DNA from: Enhygromyxa salina
Lineage (GTDB): Bacteria > Myxococcota_A > Polyangia > Nannocystales > Nannocystaceae
Reading direction: 5' to 3'
Assembly (NCBI RefSeq): GCF_002994615.1
Contig: NZ_PVNK01000015.1
Coordinates: 1-64,000 of the forward strand
DNA length: 64,000 nucleotides
Position numbers and translations under genes: made by a program
Shown: positions 15,901 through 23,863 of the stretch, one piece after another
Layout: each line of letters starts with the position of its first letter
How positions within the stretch are numbered: the first letter of the stretch is position 1
The notes under the pieces: generated by a model
The model's database searches: none
What the model saw: only the letters and a program-made list of their open reading frames with translations
Told to the model about the DNA's origin: nothing

Positions 15901-18430
15901 TGTTGAGCTGCTTGCGCTGGCGCAGGACCACGCGCTCACTGAGCGCCTTGTGGAGCTGGTCGAAGGCCCGCTCGACCACGCCCCGGAGCTGCTCGATCAG
16001 CGCCGCGTCGTGGGTATAGATGAGCTCGAGGCACTCGCTCGCAAACTCCTGGGCGATCTCGTCGTGGGCCAGCGAGAGCTCGCGCGCGGCCGCCCTGAGC
16101 TCGCTCGGCGCGGGCGCGCGCAGGGGCATGAGCTCGATCCCGTCGAGGTCGTCGGCCGTCAGCGAGCGCTCGGCGCGACCGTCACGGGCGCGGGAGGGTC
16201 GATCTTGTCCGACGCGCTGGAGGACCGAGCTGAACCGGCTCGACCCGTGGGTCACGAGCACGCTGCCGACGTCATCGCACAGCTCGTCGAGCTCGACGAT
16301 GCTCTCGGGCTGCTCGACCAGCGGCCCGGCCGGGAGCCCGAGTACGACGAGGTCGGCGTCGCCGGACTCCTGCCGGACCCAGTCGTAGAGCGGGCGGTTG
16401 CCGATCGCGTTGTTGAACACCTTGACGCTGGCCTGGATCCGCGCGTCGGCCAGCGCGCGCTGGGCCGACTTGAACAGCGCGTCGCCGCGGCTGGGGTCGT
16501 CGTTGAGCAGCAAAAAGCGCAGCTCCGAGCGGCGCCAGTCGTCGGCCAGGCTCAAGAACCGGATCAGGGCCATCTCGAGCTCGAAGCTGCCCTGGGTCGG
16601 CGTCCACCACAGATCCACGCGAGCGTGGGTCCCAAACCCGCGCTTGGGGTCGCGGGCCAGGAGCAAGAGGCTGAAGTCGAGCTCGACGAGCTCGTCGAGG
16701 GTCGTGGCGAAGCCGCCGCGATCGTGGCGGTGCTCGGCCCAGTTGATCAGCACGGTGTTGGGCTCGAGGCCCGCGAAGCCGTGGAAGCGAGCGATCGAGC
16801 GGGCCGTGGCCCAGGGATCTTCGGTCTCGAGCTCGCGCTCGAAGCGGCCCGCGATCAGGGTCCCGTCGCTCGCGCGCTCGCCCTCGTCCGCGCCGTCTCG
16901 GCCCCCGCGCTCGGCGTCCCGCTGCTCACGCGCGACCGCTCGCTGCTCGCGGGCGGCGTCCTTGGACGTGCGCAGGCGGAAGTCCGTGAGCACGCCGCGG
17001 TCGCGGATCAGCTCGGTCCCGAAGGCCAGCAGCGGGGCGTGATCCTGGACCTCGCGCCAGCTGAAGCTGAGCACGTTGGGCCGCCAATTGCGCTGCGCGC
17101 TGCCGCCCGCGTCGAGCTTCTCGAGGCCCCAGCGGACCAGCGAGGACCACACGCCCTCCCAGGTGTCCCCGGACTCGAGCGCGAGCTCGCGGCGCTTGAG
17201 GTAGGCGAACAGCCCGATGAACAGCACCACCGCGCCCGCGGTCGCGGCGATGTCGAGCTGGATCATCATCAGCACGCAGACCAGGGCCCCGACCACGCTG
17301 ACGACCCGCGGGATCCGGAACTCCGGGCGGAAGTCGGTGCTCGCCCAGCTCTCGATCGCGCAGCTGAGGTTCAAGAAGCCGTAGGTCGCAATGAAAAAGA
17401 TCGAGACCACGCGGGCGATGACGTCGAGCTCGCCGATCAGGATCCCGGCCTCGCCGATCGCAAAGGCGATCAGCAGGGCCCGGCGCGGCTCGTTGTCCTT
17501 GCCGTGGCCCTTGGCGAACCACGTCGGCGTCACGCGGTCGCCCGACAGCGCCTGCAGGATCCGCGGCGCGCCCATGATGCTGCCGAGGCCCGAGCTCAGC
17601 GTCGCGCCCCAGATCCCGGCGATGACCAAGAAGCCCCAGCGCGAGGACTCGGCCAGGATGTTGGTGTTGGACATCAGGTCGCCAGCCGGGAGCTTCCAGG
17701 CCAGGAACACCGCCAGCGTCACGTAGACGACCAGCCCGGTCGTGATCGAGGCCAGGGTCCCGATCGGGATCGAGCGCTTCGGATCCTTGAGGTCGCCGGA
17801 CATGTTGACCCCGGCGGTGAAGCCCGTGACCGCGGGGAAGAAGATCCCGAAGATCTCGGCGAGCGGCGCCCCGTCCTCGGGCGCGGCGAGGTGCAGGCCT
17901 TCGGAGGGGGGCGTCCCCGGCGACAGCGCGATCGAGACCAGCGAGAACGCGATCGCGCCGAGGATCACGTACTGGGTCTTGATCGCGAAGCTGGTGCTGA
18001 TCAGCGTGACCAGGGTCAGGCCGACGATCGTGATCGTGCCGCAGATCCGGATGTTGCGGATGTCCGGATCGATGCCCATCTGGCCGAGGAAGCTCTCGGA
18101 GAAGCCGATCACGTAGAGCGAGATCGAAAACGACAGGCCGACGAAGAGCGCGAGGCCCAAGGTCCCGCCGATCGGCAGGCCGAGGCTGCGCGAGACGATG
18201 TAGTAGGGCCCGCCCGCGCCGACCTTCTTGTCGGTTGCGATCGACGAGATCGACAGCCCGGTCGTGACCGAGATCAGGTGGGCCGCGACGATGACGCCGA
18301 GCGCGAGCCACAGCCCGCCGTTGCCCACGACCCACGGCAGCCGCAGGTACATGATCACGCCGAGGATCGTCAGAATCGAGGGCGTGAAGACACCGCCGAA
18401 GGTGCCGAATTTCGTGGAGCGCTTGGCCAT
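12992..18430 (-). CDS. Cation-chloride-cotransporter-like permease fused to helical region and C-terminal P-loop ATPase
   Basis: A single frame of 1812 residues. Residues about 1-470 are a 12-TM APC-superfamily permease of SLC12/cation-chloride-cotransporter type (GTFGGVFTPSILTILGVIMY, VGAGGPYYIVSRSLG, FPAVTGFTAGVNMSGDL, SSGLGSIMGAPRILQAL). About 480-760 resembles the cytosolic, universal-stress-like domain of SLC12 proteins. About 760-1480 is highly charged and helical, with an Ala/Pro/Lys linker near 997-1040. About 1480-1812 is an AAA+/STAND-like ATPase with Walker A GERHSGKTS (about 1516-1524) and Walker B VIMIHDLELWW (about 1590), ending in a winged-helix-like part. Typical bacterial homologues are far shorter and lack the ATPase. 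It overlaps the MscS gene, so a role in salt or volume control is likely; ions carried are unknown. The ATG at 18430 begins the classic N-terminus. Confidence 0.88.
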   Translation of the reverse strand: MAKRSTKFGTFGGVFTPSILTILGVIMYLRLPWVVGNGGLWLALGVIVAAHLISVTTGLSISSIATDKKVGAGGPYYIVSRSLGLPIGGTLGLALFVGLSFSISLYVIGFSESFLGQMGIDPDIRNIRICGTITIVGLTLVTLISTSFAIKTQYVILGAIAFSLVSIALSPGTPPSEGLHLAAPEDGAPLAEIFGIFFPAVTGFTAGVNMSGDLKDPKRSIPIGTLASITTGLVVYVTLAVFLAWKLPAGDLMSNTNILAESSRWGFLVIAGIWGATLSSGLGSIMGAPRILQALSGDRVTPTWFAKGHGKDNEPRRALLIAFAIGEAGILIGELDVIARVVSIFFIATYGFLNLSCAIESWASTDFRPEFRIPRVVSVVGALVCVLMMIQLDIAATAGAVVLFIGLFAYLKRRELALESGDTWEGVWSSLVRWGLEKLDAGGSAQRNWRPNVLSFSWREVQDHAPLLAFGTELIRDRGVLTDFRLRTSKDAAREQRAVAREQRDAERGGRDGADEGERASDGTLIAGRFERELETEDPWATARSIARFHGFAGLEPNTVLINWAEHRHDRGGFATTLDELVELDFSLLLLARDPKRGFGTHARVDLWWTPTQGSFELEMALIRFLSLADDWRRSELRFLLLNDDPSRGDALFKSAQRALADARIQASVKVFNNAIGNRPLYDWVRQESGDADLVVLGLPAGPLVEQPESIVELDELCDDVGSVLVTHGSSRFSSVLQRVGQDRPSRARDGRAERSLTADDLDGIELMPLRAPAPSELRAAARELSLAHDEIAQEFASECLELIYTHDAALIEQLRGVVERAFDQLHKALSERVVLRQRKQLNKIQSGFLFQARRALTEFESDRLSAQVDALERRIEGWIERLAELERDAPKTLTVNRDAGVLAPAVEDSPSLRRAKRRLRRRHLFQGSQLTYSFSATPLYTHYLRYRSLRALELALHDMAQDGYQALLVLGRSISEARHALDEFAQRLVELPASKPAAKPAAAKPKPAAKPKPTPASFAPPGAGDEAPAESSEAEQAPAPEDIDPRERAKLELAARIAERRELVVERLDKLLARTTKRSEQSRDLLAHASRTLAQNFANDLDSLEVHRLVRRVRRLPSEAEGLDARLLEVSAVWRHNRQLVLNRAALELHNAGFQQRLRAIVERTKDSTAMTLQSGILRGAEQLRESLVEYRAAIEARPEAGPEASDEAHVDEPKLRFTEELRGEFDDKRMVEDLAREAQAASAELPDAIEVISDDALMGLEAQPFEDTEVLTVSLRRLVDFLVQAEFLGGLREHTARVALAEQRAVGVAQDVLHLVSFNLSEYESGHEDFELSLAERVGPVIDNGRGRLDAELDQLRGLAPKLGERIDAQLGKILDRTEAYAITGSEDSFKLYVRLEQSGGALSKVEALSRVAQRVSKRVLVRLLYRWSAGVLMARRIQTAERGNVVERVLEFVNDNSPKPEVLDGLPFYYSQPFLGQARVSIEFWVGRERELDEIAGAVRNWRQGRGGVLMIVGERHSGKTSLARYTARRHFEKRNKYNILPPRGGSADVALFKSRIEKELKIAGEGTRDWDEILSAIPTGSVIMIHDLELWWERSADGSAVLDQLAELVDRWGERVLFILELNIHAYRFISRVVPLADQALAVVECQPFAAEQIKDLIESRHRATGLRFLVDGRDEDDLPAWNRARLFTRYFDYTGGYVGVALQSWITHVDRLDGEDLLMRAPVSPGRELFEELRLEWVALLLQFVLHKRLTRARLIRITCLESAALDRALDALQRMGLISEDKQGALEINRYISHLLVESLRDRGYL

Positions 18431-18587
18431 GAAGAGCGGACGAACAATCTACCTAGTGCGGCGACAGGTTTGAAGCGGCGTCGACTCGCGCTCGGAGGGT
18501 GGACACCTGCGCGCTTGCGCAGGCGTTCAGCACCTCGGCTTCGTTGACCCCAGGCACAGGGCCCGGGGATCCTTGGTCACCGTGCCG

Positions 18588-19607
18588 ATGATCTCGCGCA
18601 AGAAGCAGCCCTACCCGATCTCCGACGGGCTGCGCGCCTACCTCGAAGAACACCGTCGCGAGGTCCCGCTGCCGATCCGCTACGAAGATCTGACCTACTA
18701 CGGCGACACCGTCCCGGTCTACGACAAGCACGGCCGCGACACCTTGTGGGAGTCGGTCCTCTACCCGGCGCACGAGCGGCGCCGGATCCAGCGGGGCCTC
18801 GTCGACACCTACGCGACCCTGCGCGTGACCGGCGAGCGCTCGCTGATGCAGCACCTCGTGACCGATCGCGTCGACGTGTGCTCCTACGGCAACACCCAGC
18901 CCTTCCGCGTCCGGATCCTCAACACCCTCAACGAGAACTTCGACTACTTCTACGTCAAGCGGGCCGACGCCTCGCGGGTCTACGGGCTCGAGCTCGAGCA
19001 CATGCTCTCGCCCAACCGGCTCGAGTTCATGACCGAGGGCGACACCCTCGTCGAGTCCCACATCGCCGGGATCCCGGGCGACGTGTTCATGCGCGACTAC
19101 CTCGAGGACAAGCACCTCGACGAGGTCCGCCTGGCCAAGGAATTCGTCAAATTCTGCGAGCGCTGCTTCATCCGCCTCCTCGGTGACATGCACGCGGGCA
19201 ACTTCGTCGTCGACATCACCCCGGACTTCGACGAGACCAGCTACCGGCTCCGCGCGATCGACTTTGATCAGCAGAGCTACGAGGACAACATTCGGGTGTA
19301 TCAGCCCAATTTTTACATTGAGAACAACCCGATCGTGTTCCTCGGCATGAAGTGCATGGAACCGGCGACCACGCGGCAGTACCAGCAAGAGGAGCGCAGC
19401 TTGATCCGCCACCGGGCCACGAGCGAGCGCGAGGCCCTGCGCGCGCTGCTCGACACCATGCGCCTCGACGAGCTCGCGCCCGATGAGCACGTCGCCTCGC
19501 TGCGCGAGGATCTGCTCGAGTTCTACGCGGACGCCCGCTTCGAGCGCTGTCAGACCATGGGCGCGCTGGTCGACGCCTCGCTGAGCACCCTCGACTGGGA
19601 GACCTGA
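18588..19607 (+). CDS. Protein-kinase-like fold protein, unknown substrate
   Basis: A 339-residue protein. FYVKRAD (Lys124) followed by ELEHML could be the ATP-binding lysine and alpha-C glutamate. GDMHAGNF (His202, Asn205) and AIDFDQQ (Asp225, Asp227) resemble the catalytic-loop and metal-binding Asp motifs of aminoglycoside-phosphotransferase/HipA-like kinases. No substrate can be assigned. I prefer the ATG at 18588; a TTG at 18573 would add five residues. It is transcribed divergently from the transporter-ATPase fusion across about 160 bases and runs convergent into pilS with a 22-base gap. A shared regulatory region with the fusion gene is possible. Confidence 0.65.
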   Translation: MISRKKQPYPISDGLRAYLEEHRREVPLPIRYEDLTYYGDTVPVYDKHGRDTLWESVLYPAHERRRIQRGLVDTYATLRVTGERSLMQHLVTDRVDVCSYGNTQPFRVRILNTLNENFDYFYVKRADASRVYGLELEHMLSPNRLEFMTEGDTLVESHIAGIPGDVFMRDYLEDKHLDEVRLAKEFVKFCERCFIRLLGDMHAGNFVVDITPDFDETSYRLRAIDFDQQSYEDNIRVYQPNFYIENNPIVFLGMKCMEPATTRQYQQEERSLIRHRATSEREALRALLDTMRLDELAPDEHVASLREDLLEFYADARFERCQTMGALVDASLSTLDWET

Positions 19608-19629
19608 GCCGCGGCGAAGCCTCGCCTGC

Positions 19630-21354
19630 TCAGGCCTGGGTCGGCGCCCGGCGGGGCAGCTCGATCACGAACTGCGTGCCCTCCCCGACCGTCGACTCGA
19701 CCCGGATCTCCCCGCCGTGCTCCTCGACGATCCGGTGGACCAAGGCCAGGCCAATCCCCGTTCCGCCGGTCTTGGTCGAGTAAAAGGGCTCGAAGATACG
19801 GCCGAGGCTCGCCGCCTCGATCCCCGTCCCGTAGTCCCGCAGGTGCAGCCGCACCTGCTCGTCGAGCGCCTCGAGCTCGAGCTCGAGGCGGCCCTTGCCG
19901 GCCATCGCCTGCGCGCCATTGCGGACCAGGTTCCACAGCACCTGCGTCAGCTGGCCAATGTCGAGCTCGACCGGCACCGGCTCCTTCGGCACGCTGACCA
20001 CGAGCTCGATGTCGGCGTTGCTCGGATCTGCCCGGAAGCTGTCGGCGAGCTCCGCGAGCGCCCGGCCGAGCTCGATCTTCGCCCGCTCGAGCCGTCGCGG
20101 CCGGGTGTAGTCGAGCAGCTCGGACACGATGTCGGCCAGCCGGGACGACTCGCTGCGGATCACCCGGATCAGGCGCTGATCCTCCTCGCCGACGTCGGCC
20201 TCGAGCAGCTCGGCGCAGCCCGAGATCGCGGCCAGGGGGTTGCGGACCTCGTGCGCGACCGAGGCGGCCAAGGTCCCGAGCGCGGCCAGACGCTCGTTGC
20301 GTCGCAGCACCCGCTCCATCTCGCGCAGCTCGGTCACGTCTTGAAAATTGACGATGTGCCCGAGGAAGCGCCCGCCCTCGTCGAGCAGCGCGCTGCACGA
20401 GAGCCCGAGGTTGACCCGGCGGTTGTCGTCGGCCCGCTTGACGCTGAGCTCGAAGCGACTGCGGACCCCGCCCGAGCCGTCGAGGTGGCCGCGGACGCCG
20501 GGGATCAGCTCTTCACAGTCGAGCCCGTGAAGGCTCCCGCTGCGCCCGAGCAGGGCCGCGGCCGTCGGGTTGGCGAACAGCACCTTGCCGTCGAGATCGA
20601 CCGTGAGCAGGCCCGAGCTCAGGGATCGCACGATGTTCTCGTTGAGCGTGCGCAGGCTGCCGAGCTGCGAGACCGACGACAGCAGCTGGGTGTTGAGGTA
20701 CCCCGACAAGATCGCGACCAGCCCGATCGCGCTCGTGGTCCGCAGCAACGCCAGCCACAGCTTCGCGGGCGGGATGCTGGCCGCGACCACCCCCGGACCG
20801 GCGAGGCCCGGGACCAGATCCAGGAACTGCGCCATGCTCAGCCCGACGTAGAGCAGGCCCGACGCCGCCGCGGCCGTCAGGATCTGGCGCCGATCGCCCA
20901 TCGTCGCGGCGCCGAGCACCGCGATCAGAAACAAGAACACGAAGCCCGAGTCGACGCCCCCGGTCAGGCCCACGGCGATCAGCGCGAACACGACGTCAAA
21001 GGTCGACTGCGCCCAGCCGAGCGCGCGCAGCCGCTCGAAGGTCCGCGGCGCCTCACGCTGCGGTCGCAGCTGCCAGGCGAACACCAGGGTCAGGACGTAG
21101 CCGGCCGCGAGGGTCGTCCACGCCAACCAATCGCGCGGCCCGACGGTCCGCTCTTCGACCAGCCAGGTCGAGTAGCTCGTCAGGAGCGTGAAGATCGCCA
21201 GCAGCCCGAGGCGAAACAGCATGAAGTAGCTGATCCGCCGGCGCAGGGCCTCGACCCGCGCCGACAGGCGCTCGACGCCCGGACTCGCGTCGAGCCCGGC
21301 TCTGAGCTCGGCGCTGAGCGCGACGACATCGGACGTCTCGCCGTCGCCGGGCAC
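19630..21354 (-). CDS. pilS: PilS-like membrane sensor histidine kinase
   Basis: A 574-residue protein with about six hydrophobic segments between residues 42 and 220, as in PilS. A PAS-type domain follows (about 240-340: LTVDLDGKVLFANPTAAALL ... IVNFQDVTE). The dimerisation/phosphoacceptor box is SVAHEVRNPLAAISG with His368. The ATPase domain shows the N box LWNLVRNGAQAM, G1 DYGTGI and FEPFYSTKTGGTGIGLAL. In type IV pilus clusters PilS pairs with the sigma-54 activator PilR to control pilin expression. No pilR lies next to it; the gene downstream is convergent. The ATG is two bases after the pilC stop. The NtrC-type activator at 39091-40530 is a possible but unproven partner. Confidence 0.8.
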   Translation of the reverse strand: MPGDGETSDVVALSAELRAGLDASPGVERLSARVEALRRRISYFMLFRLGLLAIFTLLTSYSTWLVEERTVGPRDWLAWTTLAAGYVLTLVFAWQLRPQREAPRTFERLRALGWAQSTFDVVFALIAVGLTGGVDSGFVFLFLIAVLGAATMGDRRQILTAAAASGLLYVGLSMAQFLDLVPGLAGPGVVAASIPPAKLWLALLRTTSAIGLVAILSGYLNTQLLSSVSQLGSLRTLNENIVRSLSSGLLTVDLDGKVLFANPTAAALLGRSGSLHGLDCEELIPGVRGHLDGSGGVRSRFELSVKRADDNRRVNLGLSCSALLDEGGRFLGHIVNFQDVTELREMERVLRRNERLAALGTLAASVAHEVRNPLAAISGCAELLEADVGEEDQRLIRVIRSESSRLADIVSELLDYTRPRRLERAKIELGRALAELADSFRADPSNADIELVVSVPKEPVPVELDIGQLTQVLWNLVRNGAQAMAGKGRLELELEALDEQVRLHLRDYGTGIEAASLGRIFEPFYSTKTGGTGIGLALVHRIVEEHGGEIRVESTVGEGTQFVIELPRRAPTQA

Positions 21355-21356
21355 GA

Positions 21357-22562
21357 CTACTTGATACCGCCAGCGACGTCGAAGATCGGCAGGTACATCG
21401 CGATCAGCATGCCGCCAACACCCACGCCGAGGAACACGAGGATCAGCGGCTCGAGCATCGCCGACATCGCAGCGACCGCGGCGTCGACCTCTTCTTCGTA
21501 GAAGTCGGCGATCTTCTGGAGCATGTCATCCATCGCGCCGGTCTGCTCGCCGACGCCGATCATCTGGACGACCATCGGGGGGAAGATCGCGGTCTCGAGC
21601 AGCGGCGAGGCGATGTCCTTGCCCTCGGACACCTTCTCGCGGGCGTAGAGGATGCCCTTTTGGATCACGGCGTTGCCGGCCGTGCGCGCGACGATGTCCA
21701 TCGCGTCGAGGATCGGCACGCCCGAGGCCAGCAGCGTGCCCAGCGTCCGCGTGAACCGGGCGACGGCGCCCTTGCGGACCACGTTCCCGAACACGGGCAG
21801 CTTGAGCATCATGCTGTCCCACATGAACCGGCCCTTCTCGGTCTTCTTGAACGCCGAGATCCCGAACCCGGCGGCCACGACCAGCGGGATCAGGATCAGC
21901 GCGTTGCCCGTGATGAAGTGGCTGATCGCGAGGACCACGCGGGTCGGCGCGGGCAGCGAGCCGGCCCCGAGATCCTTGAACATGGTCTCGAAGGTCGGCA
22001 GCACGAAGGTCATCATGATGATCATGACGCCGACACCGACGACGACGATCGCGGTCGGGTAGACCAACGCCCCGCGGACCTGGCGGGCGAGCTTGGCCGA
22101 CTTCTCCAGGTAGGTCGCCATCCGCCGGAAGATCAGATCCAGGATACCGCCGGCCTCACCCGCGGCGACGAGGTTGCAAAACAGCTGGTCGAAGACCTTG
22201 GGGTGCTTGGCCATCGACTCGCTGAGCGACTTGCCCGACTCCACGTCGGCCTTGACCTTGGCCAGGATCCCGCCGAAGTGTGGGTTCTCGGCCTGGCTCG
22301 CCAGCATGTCCAAGCACTGGACCAGCGGCAGCCCGGCGTCGACCATGGTCGAGAAGGTCCGGGTGAACACGACCAGATCCTTGAGCGAGACGCCCGATCC
22401 GATCGTCGGCAGCTTGATCTCGATGCCCTTCTTTTTGACGCTGTTGACGATCAGGCCCTGGGCCGAGAGCCGGTCGCGGACCATGCCCTCGTCGTTGGCC
22501 TCCATGGTGCCGGAGCGGTGCTCACCCCCGCGCGTCGACGCTTCCCAGATCCAAGCCGCCAT
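21357..22562 (-). CDS. pilC: Type IV pilus inner-membrane platform protein PilC
   Basis: A 401-residue protein with the two tandem GspF domains of pilus/type II secretion platforms. Each has the conserved pattern (VVFTRTFSTMVDAGLPLVQC then AGEAGGILDLIFRRMATYL; FTRTLGTLLASGVPILDAM then IGVGEQTGAMDDMLQKIADF). Hydrophobic segments lie at about 170-195, 220-240 and the C-terminus (LEPLILVFLGVGVGGMLIAM). It sits between pilT and pilS with 2-base gaps, an order seen in myxobacterial pil clusters. It anchors the assembly and retraction ATPases at the inner membrane. The ATG at 22562 fits both the family start and the spacing to pilT. Confidence 0.92.
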   Translation of the reverse strand: MAAWIWEASTRGGEHRSGTMEANDEGMVRDRLSAQGLIVNSVKKKGIEIKLPTIGSGVSLKDLVVFTRTFSTMVDAGLPLVQCLDMLASQAENPHFGGILAKVKADVESGKSLSESMAKHPKVFDQLFCNLVAAGEAGGILDLIFRRMATYLEKSAKLARQVRGALVYPTAIVVVGVGVMIIMMTFVLPTFETMFKDLGAGSLPAPTRVVLAISHFITGNALILIPLVVAAGFGISAFKKTEKGRFMWDSMMLKLPVFGNVVRKGAVARFTRTLGTLLASGVPILDAMDIVARTAGNAVIQKGILYAREKVSEGKDIASPLLETAIFPPMVVQMIGVGEQTGAMDDMLQKIADFYEEEVDAAVAAMSAMLEPLILVFLGVGVGGMLIAMYLPIFDVAGGIK

Positions 22563-22564
22563 GA

Positions 22565-23671
22565 TTAGTATCCCCTGTTCTTGCGCTGAACTTGCGACAG
22601 GCCCTTGCCGGCGTTGAGCATCGACGCGAGCTCGGTTGGCTGACTCGAGCGGGCCAGGGCCAGGTCGCGGTCGAGCTGATCGGTGAGCACGAGCTCGGCC
22701 AGTGATTGGTTGAAGGTCTGCATCCCGTGCTCGCCCTGACCGACCTGCATCTGTGAGTAGATCTGGTGGACCTTGTCCTCGCGCATGAGGTTGCGGATCG
22801 CCGGGGTTGGGACCATGACCTCGAGCGACAGCACCCGACCGCCGCCCTTGCGAGGCAGCAGCGCCTGGCACAGCACGCCCTCGAGCACGAAGCTCAGCTG
22901 CGCGCGGACCTGGTTTTGCTGGTGAGGCGGGAACACGTCGATGATGCGGTTGATCGTCTGCAGCGCGCTGTTGGTGTGGAGCGTGCCGAAGGTCAGGTGG
23001 CCGGTCTCGGCCACGGTCAGGGCCGCGGCGATGGTCTCGGTGTCACGCATCTCGCCGATCAGCACGACGTCGGGGTCCTGGCGCAGGATCGACTTGAGCG
23101 CGCGCGAGAAGCTGTTGGAGTCGGCACCGATCTCGCGCTGGTTGACCAGGCACTTGCGGTGCTCGTGGATGTACTCGATCGGATCTTCGAGGGTGATGAT
23201 GTGCTCGCGCCGGCTCCGGTTGACCATGTCGATCATCGCCGCGAGCGTGGTGCTCTTGCCCGAGCCGGTCGGGCCCGTGACCAGGACCAGGCCCCGGGGC
23301 TTGGCCGCGAGCTCCTTGACGATCGGCGGGAGCTTGAGCTCGTCGAAGCTGCGGATCTCGTAGGGGATCAGGCGAAAGGCGCCCGCGACGGCGCCCTTTT
23401 GCATGTAGAGGTTGGCGCGGAAGCGGGCCAACCCCTTGATGCCGAATGAGAGATCGAGCTCGAGATCCTCTTCGAAGCGGTGCTTCTGCTTGTCCGAGAG
23501 GATCGAGTAGCACATCGCCTTGGTGTCGTCGGGCTTGAACGGTGGCGTGCGCAGCGGGACAAGGCGGCCGTCGATGCGCAACATCGGCGGCGAGTGCGTT
23601 GTCACGTGGAGGTCCGTCGCCCCCTGATCGAGCATGGCCTTGAGGAGCTGGTGGAGGTTGACGGTCGACAT
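22565..23671 (-). CDS. pilT: Type IV pilus retraction ATPase PilT
   Basis: A 368-residue hexameric secretion ATPase. Walker A is GPTGSGKST (133-141), the Asp box is EDPIEYIHEH, Walker B is DPDVVLIGEMRD (199-210) and the His box is TGHLTFGTLHTNSA. Length and the N-terminal opening (VNLHQLLKAMLDQGATDLHV) match PilT, which powers pilus disassembly and twitching or social motility, rather than the longer PilB. It heads a pilT-pilC-pilS run. pilB is not in the window. The divergent region 23672-23863 should hold its promoter. Confidence 0.92.
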   Translation of the reverse strand: MSTVNLHQLLKAMLDQGATDLHVTTHSPPMLRIDGRLVPLRTPPFKPDDTKAMCYSILSDKQKHRFEEDLELDLSFGIKGLARFRANLYMQKGAVAGAFRLIPYEIRSFDELKLPPIVKELAAKPRGLVLVTGPTGSGKSTTLAAMIDMVNRSRREHIITLEDPIEYIHEHRKCLVNQREIGADSNSFSRALKSILRQDPDVVLIGEMRDTETIAAALTVAETGHLTFGTLHTNSALQTINRIIDVFPPHQQNQVRAQLSFVLEGVLCQALLPRKGGGRVLSLEVMVPTPAIRNLMREDKVHQIYSQMQVGQGEHGMQTFNQSLAELVLTDQLDRDLALARSSQPTELASMLNAGKGLSQVQRKNRGY

Positions 23672-23863
23672 CGAGGTGGGCTTGCTCTGCGATTCAACGA
23701 CGGTCGAATTCGTGATCCAGGGTACAGAGGGTCCGAGCTTTTGGCCAACTAATGCGCCACCGAGAGGTCGGCGCCCAGATCCAGCGCGATTTTGGCACCA
23801 CGTCCGCGGTGATCCCGGCGATCGTGGGTGCACGAGTGAACAGGTGGTAGGCTGCGGCCCGGA

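Noticed and set aside
13031-18547. A plus-strand open frame of 1838 codons opposite the transporter-ATPase fusion
   Set aside because: It is an antisense shadow produced by biased codon use. Its translation is a monotonous Glu/Asp/Arg/Leu/Ala/Gly mixture, while the minus strand encodes recognisable TM, Walker and helical regions.
23672-23863. Sigma-54 promoter (TGGCACCACGTCCGC) between pilT and the thioredoxin-like lipoprotein
   Set aside because: The -24 half fits but the -12 half lacks TTGC, so it is not distinguishable from chance.
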